Source of the DNA: Alteromonas aestuariivivens
GTDB lineage: Bacteria > Pseudomonadota > Gammaproteobacteria > Enterobacterales > Alteromonadaceae
Reading direction: 5' to 3'
Assembly (NCBI RefSeq): GCF_003367475.1
Contig: NZ_QRHA01000004.1
Span: 62,001 to 126,000 of the forward strand
Length of the DNA: 64,000 bases
The notes beneath the pieces are model-generated. The model was not told where the DNA came from. It searched no databases and saw only the letters and a list, made by a program, of their open reading frames with translations. Positions 7,506 through 16,944 of this stretch are shown here, in pieces. How positions within the stretch are numbered: position 1 is the first letter of the stretch; every line of letters starts with the position of its first letter. A program made the translations under genes and the position numbers.

Positions 7506-9860
7506 CTACTCGGGAATAGTCCCTCTAGGGCCGCCTACCCGCCCCTGCATGCCAGAGGCAAACAGATCTCCGGAGTTAGGTATGCACCAACCTGAATCGG
7601 CGTCGTAACCACGCTGGCCAATAGCGGGTAATTCAAAAATGATGTCGTCCGCTTTACCATCACCGTTATTGTCGCTGTTGCTGTGCCCGACACTCAAAGG
7701 TAATGAGGGGTGATCAAATGGTGCGGCGTCGCACTGAACCCGTCGGTCGGTCAAAGATTGCAGAAATCTCACCAGCGCGGAAATGTCATCGGTGGCGACA
7801 TTACAGTCGTTCCCTGGAAGCTCACAATCAAGTAAATTCAACCTACCCAGCCCGGTCTGAACATTGGAATGACAACTTTGCGTTGACTGCGTCAGTTCCT
7901 GATAAGTCCGTTCACCGTCTAAACCGGTGCCTGAGTTGTCACCGGTTGCACACTGTGCTCCCATTGCATCCAAATCACCGGAAAAATTGATGTTACGCCG
8001 GTTGGTGGCACGATTGTAATACTGAATCATCTGGCGCAATGTTGCGAACATACCGGATGAGGAATACGGAGGAGTCAGGGCTACGTTCCTCAAGGTTGGA
8101 GATTTAATGGCTCCCGCTACGGTCACCTTGGAATCAGCGGTAGTGGCATTGCGCCCAAGATTGAAATGCTGGAAGTTTTCCACCGCGGTTGCCAGTTCCG
8201 GGTCAACTATGTTGGCATTGATTGCCTGCTGTCGCCCCATTCCCCCGCGCATGGCCACCAGCACGTTTTTGTACTGCTGTGCATAGGAAAGTGGATTGCC
8301 ATAGGGATCGGTGGCCCCCAGTTTCAAGTCGGTGAAGGTTGGACGTATCCCGGTATTCATAAAACCTGTATCAGAGATGCCCGGTGTCGTCCCGGCTCTG
8401 TCGAGCACGGTGCGGTTTTGCACCAGTGGCCCTACTGTTGCGTTGGCAAGGTTCTGGGCATTAGAGAAGGTATCCTTGCCACCGTGGCAAACGTTACATC
8501 CACCGCCAACCGGTGTGGAGTTTGGGTCCCGGCGCTGAAAGAAAATTTTACAGCCTCGAAGCAGCAACTCATCCACATCAGCGTTGGCGGTACAGCCAAA
8601 TGGCCGGCCAGTGCGAATGTCGCGAACCGTCAAAGTACCATCGCTAACCATCTGATCAAATTCACTCTGGTTTGAAATGAGTGTTGATTCATAAGCCATG
8701 ATGGCCACACCCCAGAACAAGCTGAAGTTATGCTCGGTTTGAGTAAAACCGGTGTCACTGGTGGCGCTGTTTAACTGGCCGTTCTGTACCCGCCAGTAGC
8801 CGGTTGCGTTCCAGTACTTGGGTTTGAACGCACGTTTGATAAGCTCTTCATAGGTGTAGGTCACTGCAAGACCCATATTGTTGAAGTACACCAAGCCAGA
8901 AAACACACTGTCGTTATCCGACACTTCCTGATGCATCAGCGGGCGCACAAGGTCTCCCATCAGCTTACGGCCAACGTGCGCCAGGGTTCTGCCATTGCAC
9001 GACATTTCAATGTCATCCACCACTGGCCCTACCGCCTGAGAAGCAAGCGAAGCGTCAGCTATCGAAACGAAGCCCAGTTCAGGCTGCGAGCCTTCCTGGA
9101 TGATCAAACGTTTATTGGGGTCACCATTAATATCACGCATACCATGCTTGCCAACGCCATTGAACATGTTGGCAGCGGAACCGTCCCAGTTTGATCGACG
9201 GTTAAACACTGAATTGATAATGGTCTGGCTATTGCGCCGGGCAGCCTGCCTGGAAGGCAACCCACCAACATGGAAAATGTCATCATTGGCCGGTGAGCAG
9301 GTTTCAGAGCCGTCCAGATCGCTGACTCCGATGAACTCCATATCGTAGGCTGCTGTAGATGAAACCACGTCGTTGGTTGATGTCACCACCCGCGAGTTTC
9401 GATTGTTTGCCTGTTGAATCTGGTACAAGGGAAAATCATTTTCCCTGAGTGTGTAGTTTGGGCCAGCAGACGCACCAGAGGGCATGTCGCCACCTCCAAC
9501 AGTGCGGGTATCCGAACGGTCCGAACCAAAGCGATTGTCACCGTTATTGCCAGCAGTAACATCTTTGGCTCCGGGAGACAGTTGGTTAGTAAGACGAATA
9601 TCGGCACCAGCGTTGAAATGGCAACTGGCACAGGCGACACCATCGCTACCTGCCTGTATGTCCCAAAACAGTGCTTTACCGAGTACGATCGCCCATTCCT
9701 CTCCTGACTTGCCGTCTGTGCGCTGATCATTGAGCACATCGGACAGATCCGGGCGGGCGGGGTTTAAACGAGCTTGTCCATTAGCAGGTGAAACGAAAAA
9801 CGAAAGCATTATGGCCGCGAACACGGCCGGAATAAATGCCGGGAATAGCGTTCTTGTCAT
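7506..9860 (-). CDS. Large exported dihaem cytochrome c peroxidase/MauG-like protein
   Basis: The start at 9860 follows GGTGGAAAG and gives a 784-residue precursor with a clear signal peptide (about residues 1-29, ending near NGQA). Two c-haem sites are visible: CASCH at 77-81 and CNVCH at 455-459. Between them is FNRRSNWDGSAANMFNG, resembling the conserved tryptophan region of the bacterial peroxidase/MauG/RoxA superfamily. Typical dihaem peroxidases are 320-450 residues, so this one is about twice that size. The tail has a calcium-loop-like stretch, DNNGDGKADD. It is expected in the periplasm. Hydrogen peroxide reduction, a MauG-like oxidation or a RoxA-like oxygenase are all possible. Confidence 0.82.
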   Translation of the reverse strand: MTRTLFPAFIPAVFAAIMLSFFVSPANGQARLNPARPDLSDVLNDQRTDGKSGEEWAIVLGKALFWDIQAGSDGVACASCHFNAGADIRLTNQLSPGAKDVTAGNNGDNRFGSDRSDTRTVGGGDMPSGASAGPNYTLRENDFPLYQIQQANNRNSRVVTSTNDVVSSTAAYDMEFIGVSDLDGSETCSPANDDIFHVGGLPSRQAARRNSQTIINSVFNRRSNWDGSAANMFNGVGKHGMRDINGDPNKRLIIQEGSQPELGFVSIADASLASQAVGPVVDDIEMSCNGRTLAHVGRKLMGDLVRPLMHQEVSDNDSVFSGLVYFNNMGLAVTYTYEELIKRAFKPKYWNATGYWRVQNGQLNSATSDTGFTQTEHNFSLFWGVAIMAYESTLISNQSEFDQMVSDGTLTVRDIRTGRPFGCTANADVDELLLRGCKIFFQRRDPNSTPVGGGCNVCHGGKDTFSNAQNLANATVGPLVQNRTVLDRAGTTPGISDTGFMNTGIRPTFTDLKLGATDPYGNPLSYAQQYKNVLVAMRGGMGRQQAINANIVDPELATAVENFQHFNLGRNATTADSKVTVAGAIKSPTLRNVALTPPYSSSGMFATLRQMIQYYNRATNRRNINFSGDLDAMGAQCATGDNSGTGLDGERTYQELTQSTQSCHSNVQTGLGRLNLLDCELPGNDCNVATDDISALVRFLQSLTDRRVQCDAAPFDHPSLPLSVGHSNSDNNGDGKADDIIFELPAIGQRGYDADSGWCIPNSGDLFASGMQGRVGGPRGTIPE

Positions 9861-10531
9861 GAGTCTTTCCACCTTCAAAACGATTAGTGAGGAATAGGGG
9901 AAGTGCCAAAGGCGAAAAACAGGACAGATCCAAGCCCTATCTTGCAGTATCAACTCTGCCTGTAATCAAGACGAAAGAATTCACACCTTATTGAGAAACA
10001 GGGTGTTTTTCACATTTCGTCAAACAATTTCTCGAACGGCGGGAAACATGGTTTTTGGTAATTATGGGTTTGAGTATATCCCCAATATGACAAAAATCAC
10101 TTTATTCACAAAAAATAAAATTAAGCTTTACTTCAACGTATTTTTTAATGAATGCATTCCAGTCAAAAGCGCCTGAATCCTTGCATTTTTTATTACGTAC
10201 TGATCCCTAGTAACTTTCTACCCGCATTCGTGCCAAAAATTGTTACCGGCCCATCTCTCACCTGGAAACAACAGCTTTAAGATCTACTTAACGCTACAAA
10301 CGGCAATAAACCTTCCGGCTAATGAGCGGAATAAACTCTTATAAATCAGCAACTTCTTTGAGCACGGGCCATTTACACGCTGTGATGTTGTTACTTCCCT
10401 AACAAAATCCAGGCTCGTTGACTGCCGGTGAGCCTGTGGTATTGTTCACAACAGTGCGGTTCCGTGCACAGTGTGTATCAAGTGAGCCCTGCGACTGAGT
10501 TCTCCCACTGCCGTTTCAGAAGGTTGTTCGT
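9861..10531. other. Divergent intergenic region (671 bp), AT-rich centre
   Basis: This lies between the divergently transcribed peroxidase-like gene and yaiI. The stretch from about 10060 to 10200 is strongly AT-rich. A 61-codon ORF at 9991-10176 lacks a ribosome site and looks accidental. Apart from the yaiI promoter candidate near 10418 and the palindrome GAATGCATTC at 10150-10159, I see no recognisable element. The size leaves room for a small RNA or complex control of the peroxidase gene, but nothing in the sequence proves it. Confidence 0.4.
10418..10445 (+). promoter_or_regulatory. Candidate sigma-70 promoter for yaiI
   Basis: TTGACT (10418-10423) and TATTGT (10440-10445) are separated by 16 bases, 86 bases before the yaiI start. 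The match is moderate. Confidence 0.45.
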
Positions 10532-10981
10532 ATGAAAATATGGGTAGATGCCGATGCATGCCCGGCCCCAATCAAAGAGATCCTGTTTCGTGCAGCTCAA
10601 CGAACCAAACTCACACTAACACTGATTGCCAATCACGCCATGCGGATCCCGCCATCACGCAACATTTCCCTTCAGGTAGTCCCCAGCGGCTTCGACAAGG
10701 CCGATGAAGAAATCGTGCGCCTAGCCCAGCCCAACGACCTGGTCATTACCAGCGACATTCCACTGGCCTCGGACGTCATTGATAAAGGCGCGCTTGCATT
10801 GAGCCCCAGGGGCGAACTGATGACCAGGGAAAACATTCGCTCCCGCCTTAACATGCGGGATTTTCTGGATACCATGCGTGCCAGTGGTATCCAGACCGGA
10901 GGGCCGGCGGCACTGTCTCAAAGCGAACGTCAGGCCTTCGCCAACCAGTTAGACCGATTGATCCAACAATCCCTTCGCTGA
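10532..10981 (+). CDS. yaiI: YaiI/YqxD family protein (DUF188, UPF0178)
   Basis: The 149-residue protein is a full-length DUF188 member. It opens with [18 protein letters not shown], a PIN-like acidic strand, and contains [19 protein letters not shown] and [12 protein letters not shown]. The biochemical role of this widespread family is not established; the fold suggests a nuclease-like metal site. The start ATG follows AGAAGG. It appears to be a single-gene unit with a promoter candidate upstream and a possible terminator-like hairpin about 100 bases downstream. Confidence 0.9.
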   Translation: MKIWVDADACPAPIKEILFRAAQRTKLTLTLIANHAMRIPPSRNISLQVVPSGFDKADEEIVRLAQPNDLVITSDIPLASDVIDKGALALSPRGELMTRENIRSRLNMRDFLDTMRASGIQTGGPAALSQSERQAFANQLDRLIQQSLR

Positions 10982-11077
10982 AGTATTAGCAATTAAAGGT
11001 ATGCCTGGTACTAATTCCGGTCAGGATGACGGTTTTGCACCTTACCTCAGGTATACCCGTGTAATCATTGTTTAACG

Positions 11078-11139
11078 AAAAAGCTTAGATTTCTGATGCT
11101 TGATATTTGCGCAACCCCATATCAGGTTATAAGCTTTTT
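11078..11139 (+). terminator. Terminator-like long-loop hairpin downstream of yaiI
   Basis: Arms AAAAAGCTTA (11078-11087) and TAAGCTTTTT (11130-11139) are perfect complements. An inner CTGAT/ATCAG pair (about 11093 and 11121) shortens the effective loop. The right arm ends in a T5 run. It lies between yaiI and the amidohydrolase gene. It could end yaiI transcription or be part of an unannotated small RNA. The rest of 10982-11384 holds no recognisable gene. Confidence 0.4.
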
Positions 11140-11384
11140 ACCGACTGATGTAAGCAAGTGCAGCCTTTGCAAACCGCAGCGCCGAAGTTTGGACGACCTG
11201 AATCCATTCCCGTTTCAGTGCGGTTTCCTTGACTTCTATTGTCCTGCCAATGGCTGGTGACTGAAAGGTTCATGAGACTCGTCGAAATTCCGTTTTGACT
11301 GTCCGGGCTTTCAGTCATCGCTCGGGAAGTAGTGCTTTTCGGCCCGTTCACGGGCTGTTCACGAATTCAAAAAGGAACGCTCTG

Positions 11385-12611
11385 ATGTCAAACAATCTTC
11401 TTAACACTCTTCGCACTTTCAACCAGGTAAAGAATGGGCAACGTGCCAGTGATGTTTCCAGAATTACATTCCGCACCGCAATGACAGCTGCACTTGCGGT
11501 GTATCTCAGTGCCTGTTCCACCATGCCCGACGACGAGGAAGCCGAGCCTATGGTATCGGTCAGCAATGATTCCCGGCCATTGAGCTCTTTTGCACTTCCA
11601 CCGGACCAGCAGGACTGCTACGACCGCACCAGCGAACCTTACACCGCCGTAGTCGACTCACATTTTCACCCGCGTCCTTTCGGCGGTTCGGCCATTCCTG
11701 CACCGGAACTGTTCAACTTTTTTGATAACACAACCGTTCGGTTTGTGAATTATTTTGGTATTGGCCAGGTTCTGGATCTTCAGTCAGGGTGCACCTACTA
11801 CCTGGACTGCCCCGGCGTCCCTGCTTCCCCAAGCATTAAAAATGATTTTGTGAACGGTATGGAGGTCATGGCCTACCCCCATGAAAACCTGCACATAACA
11901 CTTTCAATGACATTTATGGATTTGGCTCACCCGGAAAACATCACCTCGCTCATAGAGCTTTATGACAAAGAGTACCCCGGCATGTTCAGTTGGTCCGGCG
12001 AGCTGAATGTGATGAAGCAAGCCTTGCTTGGCAACCTGCACGAACCGGCTACCAAGGAGAGCATTGATGGCTGGGCGCCTTTTATGGCGGTGCTGCAGGA
12101 AAGAGGGATTCCGGTAACCCTGCATTCAGATTTGGGTAACGACGCCAATCCCACCGAATTTCTTCCGCTGATGGAATATGTTCTCGCCAGCTATCCGGAC
12201 AACAAAATTGTGTGGGCACATATGGGTCTCTCCAAAGAGCTGGCCAATATGAACCCCTACGAACACGTAACCATCATGCAAAGACTTCTCGGCGACTATC
12301 CCAATCTGATGCTGGATATCTCTTGGGACGTGCTGTTCAACGCTTACCATGAGTGGGGACCGGTGTTCATCAATTTCTTCAACAGCCACCCTACCCGCAT
12401 TCTGCCTGGCACTGACTTCGTCGCCGCAGGAACCAAAAGCTTTGACCAGTACGCCAAGGAACTGGATGTCACCAGTCGGGCGCTCAAAGCCATGGACGAC
12501 AACGCATTCCGACACATCGCACTGGGTGAAAACTATTTTCGCCTGATGGGGCTGGATTACTACGCACCTGATATTTGCCCAACCACAGCAGCCGTATCTG
12601 CGGGGCAATAG
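11385..12611 (+). CDS. Amidohydrolase-2 (TIM-barrel) family lipoprotein
   Basis: I start at ATG 11385 (AAAGGAA upstream), giving 408 residues. After a long N-region comes a hydrophobic stretch ending in LSAC (Cys44), a lipobox, so the enzyme is probably membrane-anchored outside the cytoplasm. The metal-binding pattern of amidohydrolases is present: HFH within DSHFHPRP (residues 93-95), TLHSDLG, VWAHMG and PGTDF. The substrate is unknown; related barrels hydrolyse lactones and amides or decarboxylate aromatic acids. It is 1 base from the next gene (an OprD-type porin) and heads a run of four envelope genes, which suggests that it processes a compound taken up through these porins. Confidence 0.72.
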   Translation: MSNNLLNTLRTFNQVKNGQRASDVSRITFRTAMTAALAVYLSACSTMPDDEEAEPMVSVSNDSRPLSSFALPPDQQDCYDRTSEPYTAVVDSHFHPRPFGGSAIPAPELFNFFDNTTVRFVNYFGIGQVLDLQSGCTYYLDCPGVPASPSIKNDFVNGMEVMAYPHENLHITLSMTFMDLAHPENITSLIELYDKEYPGMFSWSGELNVMKQALLGNLHEPATKESIDGWAPFMAVLQERGIPVTLHSDLGNDANPTEFLPLMEYVLASYPDNKIVWAHMGLSKELANMNPYEHVTIMQRLLGDYPNLMLDISWDVLFNAYHEWGPVFINFFNSHPTRILPGTDFVAAGTKSFDQYAKELDVTSRALKAMDDNAFRHIALGENYFRLMGLDYYAPDICPTTAAVSAGQ

Positions 12612-12612
12612 C

Positions 12613-13908
12613 ATGAAACGCGAAAAAGCCATAACGCTTGGCGGCCTTATGGCAGCCCAGCTGCTGTGCGGTTCGGTAGCTGCCGCTGCAGAAAACGAAA
12701 CTGACGACGAACCAAACCAGCAAAGTGATCTGGAACCGTTACTGATTGAAGGATACAGCCGCAAAGCGTTTATTGACGACACAACACTGGTATTCAAACC
12801 GCGAACTTACTATCTGAACCGGGACAGGGATACCAATCCTGATACCGCCGGCTGGGCCGTGGGTGGCGCTTTGGAGTACAAATCAGGCTGGTGGAAAGAC
12901 AGCATCCGGCTGGCGGCGACCCTTTACACCTCGCAAAAACTTTATGGCCCTGAAGACAAGGACGGCACGCTTCTGTTTAAACCTGGCCCGGACGGCTTTT
13001 CCACCCTTGGTGAACTGAATATTACCTACCGTTTCAGCGAAGATCAGGGCGTTCGCCTGGGCCGGCAGCGGTTTGAGCTGCCTTACCTGGGTAGTCATGA
13101 CATTCGTATGGTACCCAATACGTTTGAAGGCATCGCTGTTGGAAATGTTTCTCCCGACGGCTTTGGCTATATGGCTGGGTACGTGGACAAAATTAAACGC
13201 AAGAATGACGATGATTTCATACACATGTCAGAGGCAGCAGGCGCCGAAGGATCGAAAAAGGGGGTATGGTTCGCCGGTGCACGTTATACCGCGAACGACG
13301 GCCCGCTGGTAAGTGGCATATATCAGCGCACCGAAGATGTTTTCGACACCCTGTTTGTGAAACTGGAAGGCCCTCTGCTGACCGAGCAGAATTTTAAACT
13401 CAAAGGCTATGTACAGTACACCGATCAACGCAGTTCGGGGAACGAGCTTATTGGTGAGTTTGATACGTCTCTGCTGTCCACCAAACTGGAAGTCTCGTAC
13501 GGCAACGTTACCTGGAGAGCGGCTTACAGTACCACCGATGACAGCTACGGCATTCAGAAGCCGTATGGCAACCCGTCTAACTACCTTTCCGTCATAGTGG
13601 ATGACTTTGACCGGGCCGGCGAAGATGCCTGGCTGTTTGGTGCATCTTATAATTTCAGTCGTGTGGGTGTCGGCGACCTTAGCGCCTTCGCGAACATTGT
13701 CTGGGGCGATACGCCCGATTCCGGCGTCAACGCGAGCCCGGATGAAACCGAATATGACCTGACTTTCGATTACCGCATTAAAGAAGGCTGGGCAGAAAGA
13801 CTGTGGGTTAGGGTGCGCGCTGCCTATGTGGACCAGGAGGAAGCACAGGGCGGTAACGATTTTCTCGATTTTCGCATCATCCTTAATTACGACTTCAATT
13901 TGCTATGA
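12613..13908 (+). CDS. OprD-type outer-membrane porin
   Basis: The 431-residue precursor has a signal peptide (about 1-26, ending in VAAAAE). The start of the mature protein (LLIEGYSRKAFIDDTTLVFKP) and alternating beta-strand pattern are typical of the OprD family of substrate-specific porins. Further family-like text is VRLGRQRFELPYLGSHDIRMVPNTFEG. The last residues, DFRIILNYDFNLL, fit a beta-barrel C-terminal strand, though the final residue is Leu rather than Phe. It starts 1 base after the amidohydrolase stop and ends just before a second porin-like gene. The substrate is unknown; OprD homologues take up amino acids, peptides or aromatic acids. Confidence 0.82.
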   Translation: MKREKAITLGGLMAAQLLCGSVAAAAENETDDEPNQQSDLEPLLIEGYSRKAFIDDTTLVFKPRTYYLNRDRDTNPDTAGWAVGGALEYKSGWWKDSIRLAATLYTSQKLYGPEDKDGTLLFKPGPDGFSTLGELNITYRFSEDQGVRLGRQRFELPYLGSHDIRMVPNTFEGIAVGNVSPDGFGYMAGYVDKIKRKNDDDFIHMSEAAGAEGSKKGVWFAGARYTANDGPLVSGIYQRTEDVFDTLFVKLEGPLLTEQNFKLKGYVQYTDQRSSGNELIGEFDTSLLSTKLEVSYGNVTWRAAYSTTDDSYGIQKPYGNPSNYLSVIVDDFDRAGEDAWLFGASYNFSRVGVGDLSAFANIVWGDTPDSGVNASPDETEYDLTFDYRIKEGWAERLWVRVRAAYVDQEEAQGGNDFLDFRIILNYDFNLL

Positions 13909-13922
13909 CCGGAGATTACGTT

Positions 13923-15413
13923 ATGACTCTGCGCCCGACTTATCTGGCTGTCTGCTCGGCACTGATTTTCAGCTCTGCTGTGTATGCACAGGAACCTGCT
14001 GAAACGCAACAACTGAAGCAGGAAATAGAACAGCTCAAGGCACTGCGTGACGAACTGGCGCGGCAAGCCTCTGAATTTGAACGCCGGATTGCCGCCCTGG
14101 AAAATCAGGTGTCCGGAACCGAGCAGGCCATCACTGTAGTCCCTCAAGTACCTGCTCCCCAAGCCACTTCGCCAGTTCCTCCCGAGTACCATGTGAAACA
14201 GGTAGAGGATAAATCCACCTGGGGAACCTTCGAGCCCGGCAAAGGCTTTGTGCTGGCCCGTACCGATATGGGTGAAGTGGATTTCAGTGTTTTTACCTAC
14301 GCGCGCTATCTAAATCAGGATAATTTTGACGACACTTACACCGACACATTCGGACGTGTGCGTGAACTGGACATTCGCAACGACATCCAGATGCAAAAGC
14401 TCACTCTGAACTTTAAAGGCTGGTTGTTCGACCCGAAATTCCGATATCTGTTCTACACCTGGACTTCCAACACCAGCCAGGGCGACCTTGCCCAGGTAGT
14501 GGTTGCCGGGAATCTGGGTTACCAGTTCAGCGACGCGTTTCAGTTGTATGCCGGTATCGGCGGTTTGCCATCTACACGCTCAACCAACTACACCTTCCCA
14601 AACTGGCTCAAGAACGATCATCGCTCCATCGCTGACGAATTCTTCCGCGGTTCCTACACCACCGGGATCTGGGCATCGGGTAAACTTGCTCCGGGTCTGG
14701 AATACCGAGCCATGCTGGGCAACAACCTAAGCCAGTTAGGGGTAAACGCGGCCCAGTTGGATGACGGGTTGAATACCGTTTCTGCTGCACTTTGGTGGAT
14801 GCCTACAACCGGTGAGTATGGGCCAGGCAGCGGTTTTGGTGATTACGAATATCATCAGGAACTCGCTACCTTGTTTGGCATTCACTACACCCACAGCCGA
14901 GAAGATGCCCAGGGGCAGTCTGACACCGAAGGTTTTGAAAACTCCCAATTGAGGTTGTCGGACGGCACTTTGATTTTCAGTGATGACCCTTTTATGACCG
15001 GCGGCGATGTGCGTAAGGCCACCTATGAAATGGTGGCCGTAAACGGTGGTATGAAATACCGCGGGTGGTCTCTGGACGGAGAGTTTTACTATCGCCGGCT
15101 TGATAACTTCCTGACGACAGGGCCGATCCCCATCTCATCGCTGGATGACTATGGCTTCCAGGTACAGGGTTCAACCATGCTGATGCCTGAAACCTTACAG
15201 GCCTTTGTTGAGTACTCGAAAATCTACGGAGACTATGGCAATCCCTATGACTTTACCTTGGGGCTGAATTGGTTTCCGATGGCCCGCAAGGATGTTCGCA
15301 TGAGCTTTCAGGGGCTTTATCTGAAAGATTCACCGGTTGGTTACTCCTCTGTACCTTTTGCGGTAGGTGCACACGGATGGGCCTTTTCCACCGATCTCAT
15401 AGTGGCCTTTTAA
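13923..15413 (+). CDS. Porin-like outer-membrane protein with N-terminal coiled coil
   Basis: The 496-residue precursor has a signal peptide ending at VYAQ. A heptad-rich coiled coil follows (about 24-70, rich in QQLKQEIEQLKALRDELARQ-like text), then a proline-rich linker and a beta-barrel ending in LIVAF. The coiled coil plus barrel resembles OprP/OprO-like or DcaP-like trimeric porins. ATG 13923 is preferred because GGAG lies upstream; ATG 13905, overlapping the previous stop, is possible. It is translationally coupled to the OprD-type gene, suggesting two pores for one substrate or for substrate and product. No substrate can be deduced. Confidence 0.75.
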   Translation: MTLRPTYLAVCSALIFSSAVYAQEPAETQQLKQEIEQLKALRDELARQASEFERRIAALENQVSGTEQAITVVPQVPAPQATSPVPPEYHVKQVEDKSTWGTFEPGKGFVLARTDMGEVDFSVFTYARYLNQDNFDDTYTDTFGRVRELDIRNDIQMQKLTLNFKGWLFDPKFRYLFYTWTSNTSQGDLAQVVVAGNLGYQFSDAFQLYAGIGGLPSTRSTNYTFPNWLKNDHRSIADEFFRGSYTTGIWASGKLAPGLEYRAMLGNNLSQLGVNAAQLDDGLNTVSAALWWMPTTGEYGPGSGFGDYEYHQELATLFGIHYTHSREDAQGQSDTEGFENSQLRLSDGTLIFSDDPFMTGGDVRKATYEMVAVNGGMKYRGWSLDGEFYYRRLDNFLTTGPIPISSLDDYGFQVQGSTMLMPETLQAFVEYSKIYGDYGNPYDFTLGLNWFPMARKDVRMSFQGLYLKDSPVGYSSVPFAVGAHGWAFSTDLIVAF

Positions 15414-15450
15414 ACGCGTGCAAAGTTTAGCGAACCGATAAGGAAACACA

Positions 15451-16053
15451 ATGAAAGCACTTAAAGTGTCTCTGATGTTGATAATGCTCATAGTAGTAGT
15501 GGCCTGCTCCAGTCGTTATAGCGTTGAATCCGATTATGACGACAGCTTTGATTTTAGTGCTCTGAGTACCTACCAATGGTATGCCGGAAACGAATACACG
15601 CAGCAGACCAAAACATTTCTCAACAATGACATTCTGGATAAACGCATTCGCGAAAACATCGATGGCGCGCTCCAAGCCCGTGGCTATTTGAGCAGTGATG
15701 CGAATGATGTCGATTTTCTGGTTAACTATAGCGTTACCTCTGAGCCAAGAGTGGACGTGGATACTTACAATACCTACAGCGGCTTTGCTCCAGGTTGGGG
15801 TTACGGCCGTTACGGGCCCGGCCCATTCGTATACGGCGGCGTTGGTATGGGCTATCAGAACACCGAAACCCGTGTGACCCACTATGACCAAGGTTCTCTG
15901 GTTATTGATGTCATCGACCCGGTAAGCAACAAACTGGTTTGGCGTGGCACCGCAAATGGGAGGCTGCCGAAAAATATGACCCCAGAAGAGAAATCGGAAG
16001 CCGTTAAAAACGTTGTGAATAACGTATTATCCAATTTTCCACCCTCTAAATGA
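15451..16053 (+). CDS. DUF4136 family lipoprotein
   Basis: The 200-residue precursor has a short lipoprotein signal ending in VVACSS (Cys19). The mature part has DFSALSTYQWY, a residue set IRENIDGALQARGY, and SLVIDVIDPVSNKLVWRGTANG, all typical of DUF4136. The centre is rich in Gly, Tyr and Pro (about 110-130). Members are envelope proteins of unknown function. It follows the second porin by 37 bases and is preceded by AAGGAAAC, so it probably belongs to the same operon. Confidence 0.85.
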   Translation: MKALKVSLMLIMLIVVVACSSRYSVESDYDDSFDFSALSTYQWYAGNEYTQQTKTFLNNDILDKRIRENIDGALQARGYLSSDANDVDFLVNYSVTSEPRVDVDTYNTYSGFAPGWGYGRYGPGPFVYGGVGMGYQNTETRVTHYDQGSLVIDVIDPVSNKLVWRGTANGRLPKNMTPEEKSEAVKNVVNNVLSNFPPSK

Positions 16054-16367
16054 TTTGCGGGATCCATTTGCGTGAACCATACTTGCAAGGTGTTAATCTT
16101 TGGTTACCAGAAGCTACATCCTGTAACATTCACGCAGTTCTGTGCGAGCAATACCCTTTGAATCACGCTCTTCCACGGCGGTATTGAATAACCTTACCGC
16201 CACTTGGTTGTGGATAGGTTTATAACCATAGCAACACACTTTTCAGCTTTAACCGGAAGTCAATCGTCGTCGTTCCTTCGATAGCGTTATTCCGGCCGCA
16301 TTTGCAACAAAAATCGTAATCTCAGGTCTTATCACTAATACGGAAATCACCGTAAAAGGAATTCATC
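16054..16367. other. Intergenic region with a 7-bp-stem hairpin
   Basis: Arms GGCGGTA (16177-16183) and TACCGCC (16195-16201) form a perfect stem with an 11-base loop, but there is no T-run. It is about 125 bases after the DUF4136 gene. AAAAGGA before 16368 is the ribosome site of the next gene. No other gene or motif is seen. Confidence 0.35.
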
Positions 16368-16712
16368 ATGTCTGCACTGTTGATTGCAGTTGTTGTTGAT
16401 TTATCGCTTTTTTTTGCGATTGCCTGGTGGCTGGCCAGTTCCAGACACCTGAGTCGCCCTTCCAATGTCATGTGCGAGTTACAGAATGCTGTCTCTATCA
16501 GACAAAATTCTCTGGCGCGTCTTTTTACCGGCTTTTCAACCACTATCAGCAAAGCCAATGTTTGCAGGATACAGGTGACCGATCAGTGCTTAACCCTGTA
16601 CACCCGCTCCAACTTCGCCATCGACATATGGGTGGCTCCAAGCCAACTTGATGCCAATGCCGCGCGGGCACGAAGTTTGTTCCCCTCGGCGGATTACCTC
16701 GAAGTCGTTTGA
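16368..16712 (+). CDS. Small membrane-anchored protein, unknown function
   Basis: The 114-residue ORF begins at ATG with AAAAGGAATTC upstream. It has one N-terminal membrane segment (about 3-23) followed by a soluble part with three cysteines (CELQ, VCRIQ, QCLTLY). I do not recognise a family. A strong hairpin starts 15 bases after its stop, supporting a real, monocistronic gene. The exposed side cannot be decided from this sequence. Confidence 0.55.
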   Translation: MSALLIAVVVDLSLFFAIAWWLASSRHLSRPSNVMCELQNAVSIRQNSLARLFTGFSTTISKANVCRIQVTDQCLTLYTRSNFAIDIWVAPSQLDANAARARSLFPSADYLEVV

Positions 16713-16726
16713 ACTTGCAGGGCTGT

Positions 16727-16750
16727 TGCGCAGCACACCTGTGCTGCGCA
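16727..16750. terminator. GC-rich palindromic hairpin, probable terminator
   Basis: TGCGCAGCACA and TGTGCTGCGCA are exact complements separated by CC, an 11-bp stem with a 2-base centre. The following bases (CTTTCCT) are pyrimidine-rich. It lies 15 bases after the stop of the preceding gene. Confidence 0.6.
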
Positions 16751-16944
16751 CTTTCCTCAATACCTCACACCCCCATTAACAAAATAAAAACCTTTTAGTT
16801 ACTTAATTACCAAAAACTGTAAAGCATGGCGTACCCAAATGCATCAGGCCGCCTGTGGCAGATTGGTTCATAAACCTGAATCGCTTCAGCAGGCTGCGTA
16901 TAATACGCGCCCAATTAATCCCCGTATTAATCAGACAGTCAGCT

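Noticed and set aside
9991..10176. 61-codon ORF in the gap between the peroxidase gene and yaiI
   Set aside because: No ribosome site, AT-driven composition (Lys, Phe, Asn), no family.
12126..12797. 223-codon minus-strand ORF across the amidohydrolase/porin junction
   Set aside because: Opposes two well-supported genes and shows no domain.
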